Shown piece by piece: positions 5,509-6,103 of a DNA stretch of 6,103 nt. The notes under the pieces were generated by a model, which saw only the letters and a list, made by a program, of their open reading frames with translations, was not told the origin of the DNA and did no database searches. Source of the DNA: Acidimicrobiaceae bacterium (lineage in GTDB: Bacteria > Actinomycetota > Acidimicrobiia > Acidimicrobiales > Bog-793); assembly GCA_025463965.1 (NCBI GenBank), contig JAODBN010000041.1, positions 1 to 6,103 on the forward strand, read 5' to 3'. Position numbers and translations under genes: made by a program. Every line of letters starts with the position of its first letter. The stretch's first letter is position 1.

Positions 5509-5910
5509 CGGTCCCGTCTGACGGACTGAGACCTCGCGGCGGCTAGCGGTGAGCCGTGAACCGATAACTGAGGTAATGGCTCGGCTCGAGCATGAAGGCC
5601 TCGTGATGAGCGAACGGCATCGGGCGCCCGAGTCGTCGAACTCTCAAGGGATGATGTGACCGAGTTAGCGGCCCGCGCTTGAGCAAGTCGCCATCGTCGA
5701 TGCGGTCCGGCAGGCGAGGTGGTGCCGGAAGACCGTCTGTCAGATCCTCGAGAGCATCCGATCGGGTGGCGAGGACACGGTCCGAAAGTTCATGGCAGTC
5801 CATTACGATGGCGCATCGGGACGTCGACGAACTTCCGGAACCAGGCGGTCTTCGAGACCGCCGAAATGTCGCTCAGGGTCCGAGCAGGCTGGGAGGAACT
5901 ACGGCGATTC
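5509..5910 (+). pseudogene. Decayed GntR/FadR-type (FCD) transcriptional regulator
   Basis: Pieces of a GntR regulator follow one another in the right order but in changing frames. RSRLTD (5509-5526) matches the usual P-G-S-R-L-T-E turn. RRLAVSREPITEVMARLEHE, followed by GLV, (5537-5605) is a clear winged-helix recognition segment. ARVVELSRDDVTELAARA (5626-5679) matches the linker and first FCD helix, then RALEQVAIVDAVRQA continues in another frame. FRNQAVFETAEMSLRV and WEELRRF (5833-5910) resemble the middle FCD helices. At least four frame changes and stop codons at 5527 and 5680 break it, and the last FCD helices are missing. GntR/FCD proteins are ligand-responsive repressors, often of sugar-acid or polyol genes. 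It points away from the isomerase gene, so it may once have controlled it. Confidence 0.6.
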
Positions 5911-6010
5911 CGTCGGGCCGCCGGTAGGCCTGTGGCCCGGTCGAGACGACCACGGCGTCGATGAGCTGATTGCCAAGAACGGAACCTGTCAAGCTCTTTG
6001 AGACAACGGG
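5873..6010 (-). pseudogene. Remnant of a DUF4143-type ATPase C-terminal tail
   Basis: On the minus strand a frame runs from just after a stop at 6011-6013 to a TGA at 5873-5875. Its last 36 residues include LIDAVVVSTGPQAYRR followed by PDGIAVVPPSLLGP and the stop. From memory, the ending A-Y-R-R-x-D-G-I-A-V-V-P-x-x-L-L-G-P is typical of actinobacterial AAA ATPases with a C-terminal DUF4143 domain. The rest of that 400-residue family is absent and there is no start, so this is a fragment. It overlaps the end of the GntR remnant on the other strand, so one of the two boundaries is uncertain. Confidence 0.4.
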
Positions 6011-6103
6011 TCAGGGGTTCTTAGCTGCGTCCTCGTCCCCCCGTGGTTTGTTGATCCACGCGACGTCGGGCAACTTCGGTGGTCTCGGTGCCTTGTTGAA
6101 GAA
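6011..6103 (-). CDS. C-terminal end of an unidentified protein, cut by the window edge
   Basis: Reading the minus strand from base 6103, a frame runs 30 codons to a TGA at 6011-6013, with mostly G or C in third positions. The peptide contains FFNKAPRPPKLPDVAWINKP and ends in the charged sequence GDEDAAKNP. I do not recognise the family. It lies in the same frame as the ATPase-like remnant that follows its stop, so it could instead be part of the same decayed region. Confidence 0.4.
   Translation of the reverse strand, partial: FFNKAPRPPKLPDVAWINKPRGDEDAAKNP

Noticed and set aside
5543..5803. Minus-strand open frame of 86 codons
   Set aside because: It lies opposite the GntR remnant, has no ribosome-binding site noticed and no family features; the plus-strand peptides explain the region better.
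6008..6020. GGGTCAGGGGTTC, resembling the T-arm of a tRNA
   Set aside because: The sequence after it does not complete a T-loop or acceptor stem and no anticodon arm is found before it, so no tRNA or attachment site is supported.
1..6103. CRISPR arrays, insertion sequences and rRNA genes
   Set aside because: No regularly spaced direct repeats, transposase motifs, terminal inverted repeats or rRNA-like sequence were seen.

Overview
The window is GC-rich DNA with strongly GC-biased third codon positions and several GTG starts. It also carries an F420-type luciferase-like oxidoreductase. Together these suggest a soil-type actinobacterium or a close relative; the genus cannot be told from this sequence.

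Layout. Bases 1-4356 hold a tightly packed plus-strand operon that was already running when the window opens. In order it contains: the C-terminus of an MDR (zinc-type) alcohol dehydrogenase (1-138), an F420-type LLM oxidoreductase (162-1109), an RpiB/LacAB-type sugar-phosphate isomerase (1165-1644), an FGGY polyol/sugar kinase (1691-3265) and a GpsA-like NAD(P)-dependent glycerol-3-phosphate dehydrogenase (3280-4356). Gaps are 14-55 bases. A minus-strand xylose-isomerase-like TIM-barrel protein (4334-5131) meets the operon tail to tail and overlaps it by 23 bases. The rest (5132-6103) has no intact gene. It holds a perfect 6-2-6 palindrome upstream of the minus gene, a badly frameshifted remnant of a GntR/FCD regulator (about 5509-5910, plus strand), a minus-strand remnant resembling the C-terminal tail of a DUF4143-type ATPase (5873-6010), and the last 30 codons of an unidentified minus-strand gene that enters from the right edge.

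How the genes may work together (inference). Kinase, polyol-phosphate dehydrogenase, TIM-barrel isomerase/racemase and RpiB are the same enzyme classes, in the same chemical order, as the Brucella erythritol route EryA, EryB, EryC and EryI. Here a soluble GpsA-type enzyme would stand in for the GlpD-type EryB, and no TpiA2/EryH gene is visible. The kinase keeps residues matching the glycerol-contacting set of GlpK. The RpiB has lost the histidine linked to sugar-ring opening, which fits an acyclic tetrose-4-phosphate substrate. The main hypothesis is therefore a catabolic module for a short polyol such as a tetritol, feeding an aldose or ketose phosphate into the pentose-phosphate pathway. Simple glycerol use, or use of a pentitol or rare sugar, remains possible.

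Limits. Everything was read by eye; family alignments are from memory and no database search was run. The operon promoter and the transporter, if any, lie outside the window.
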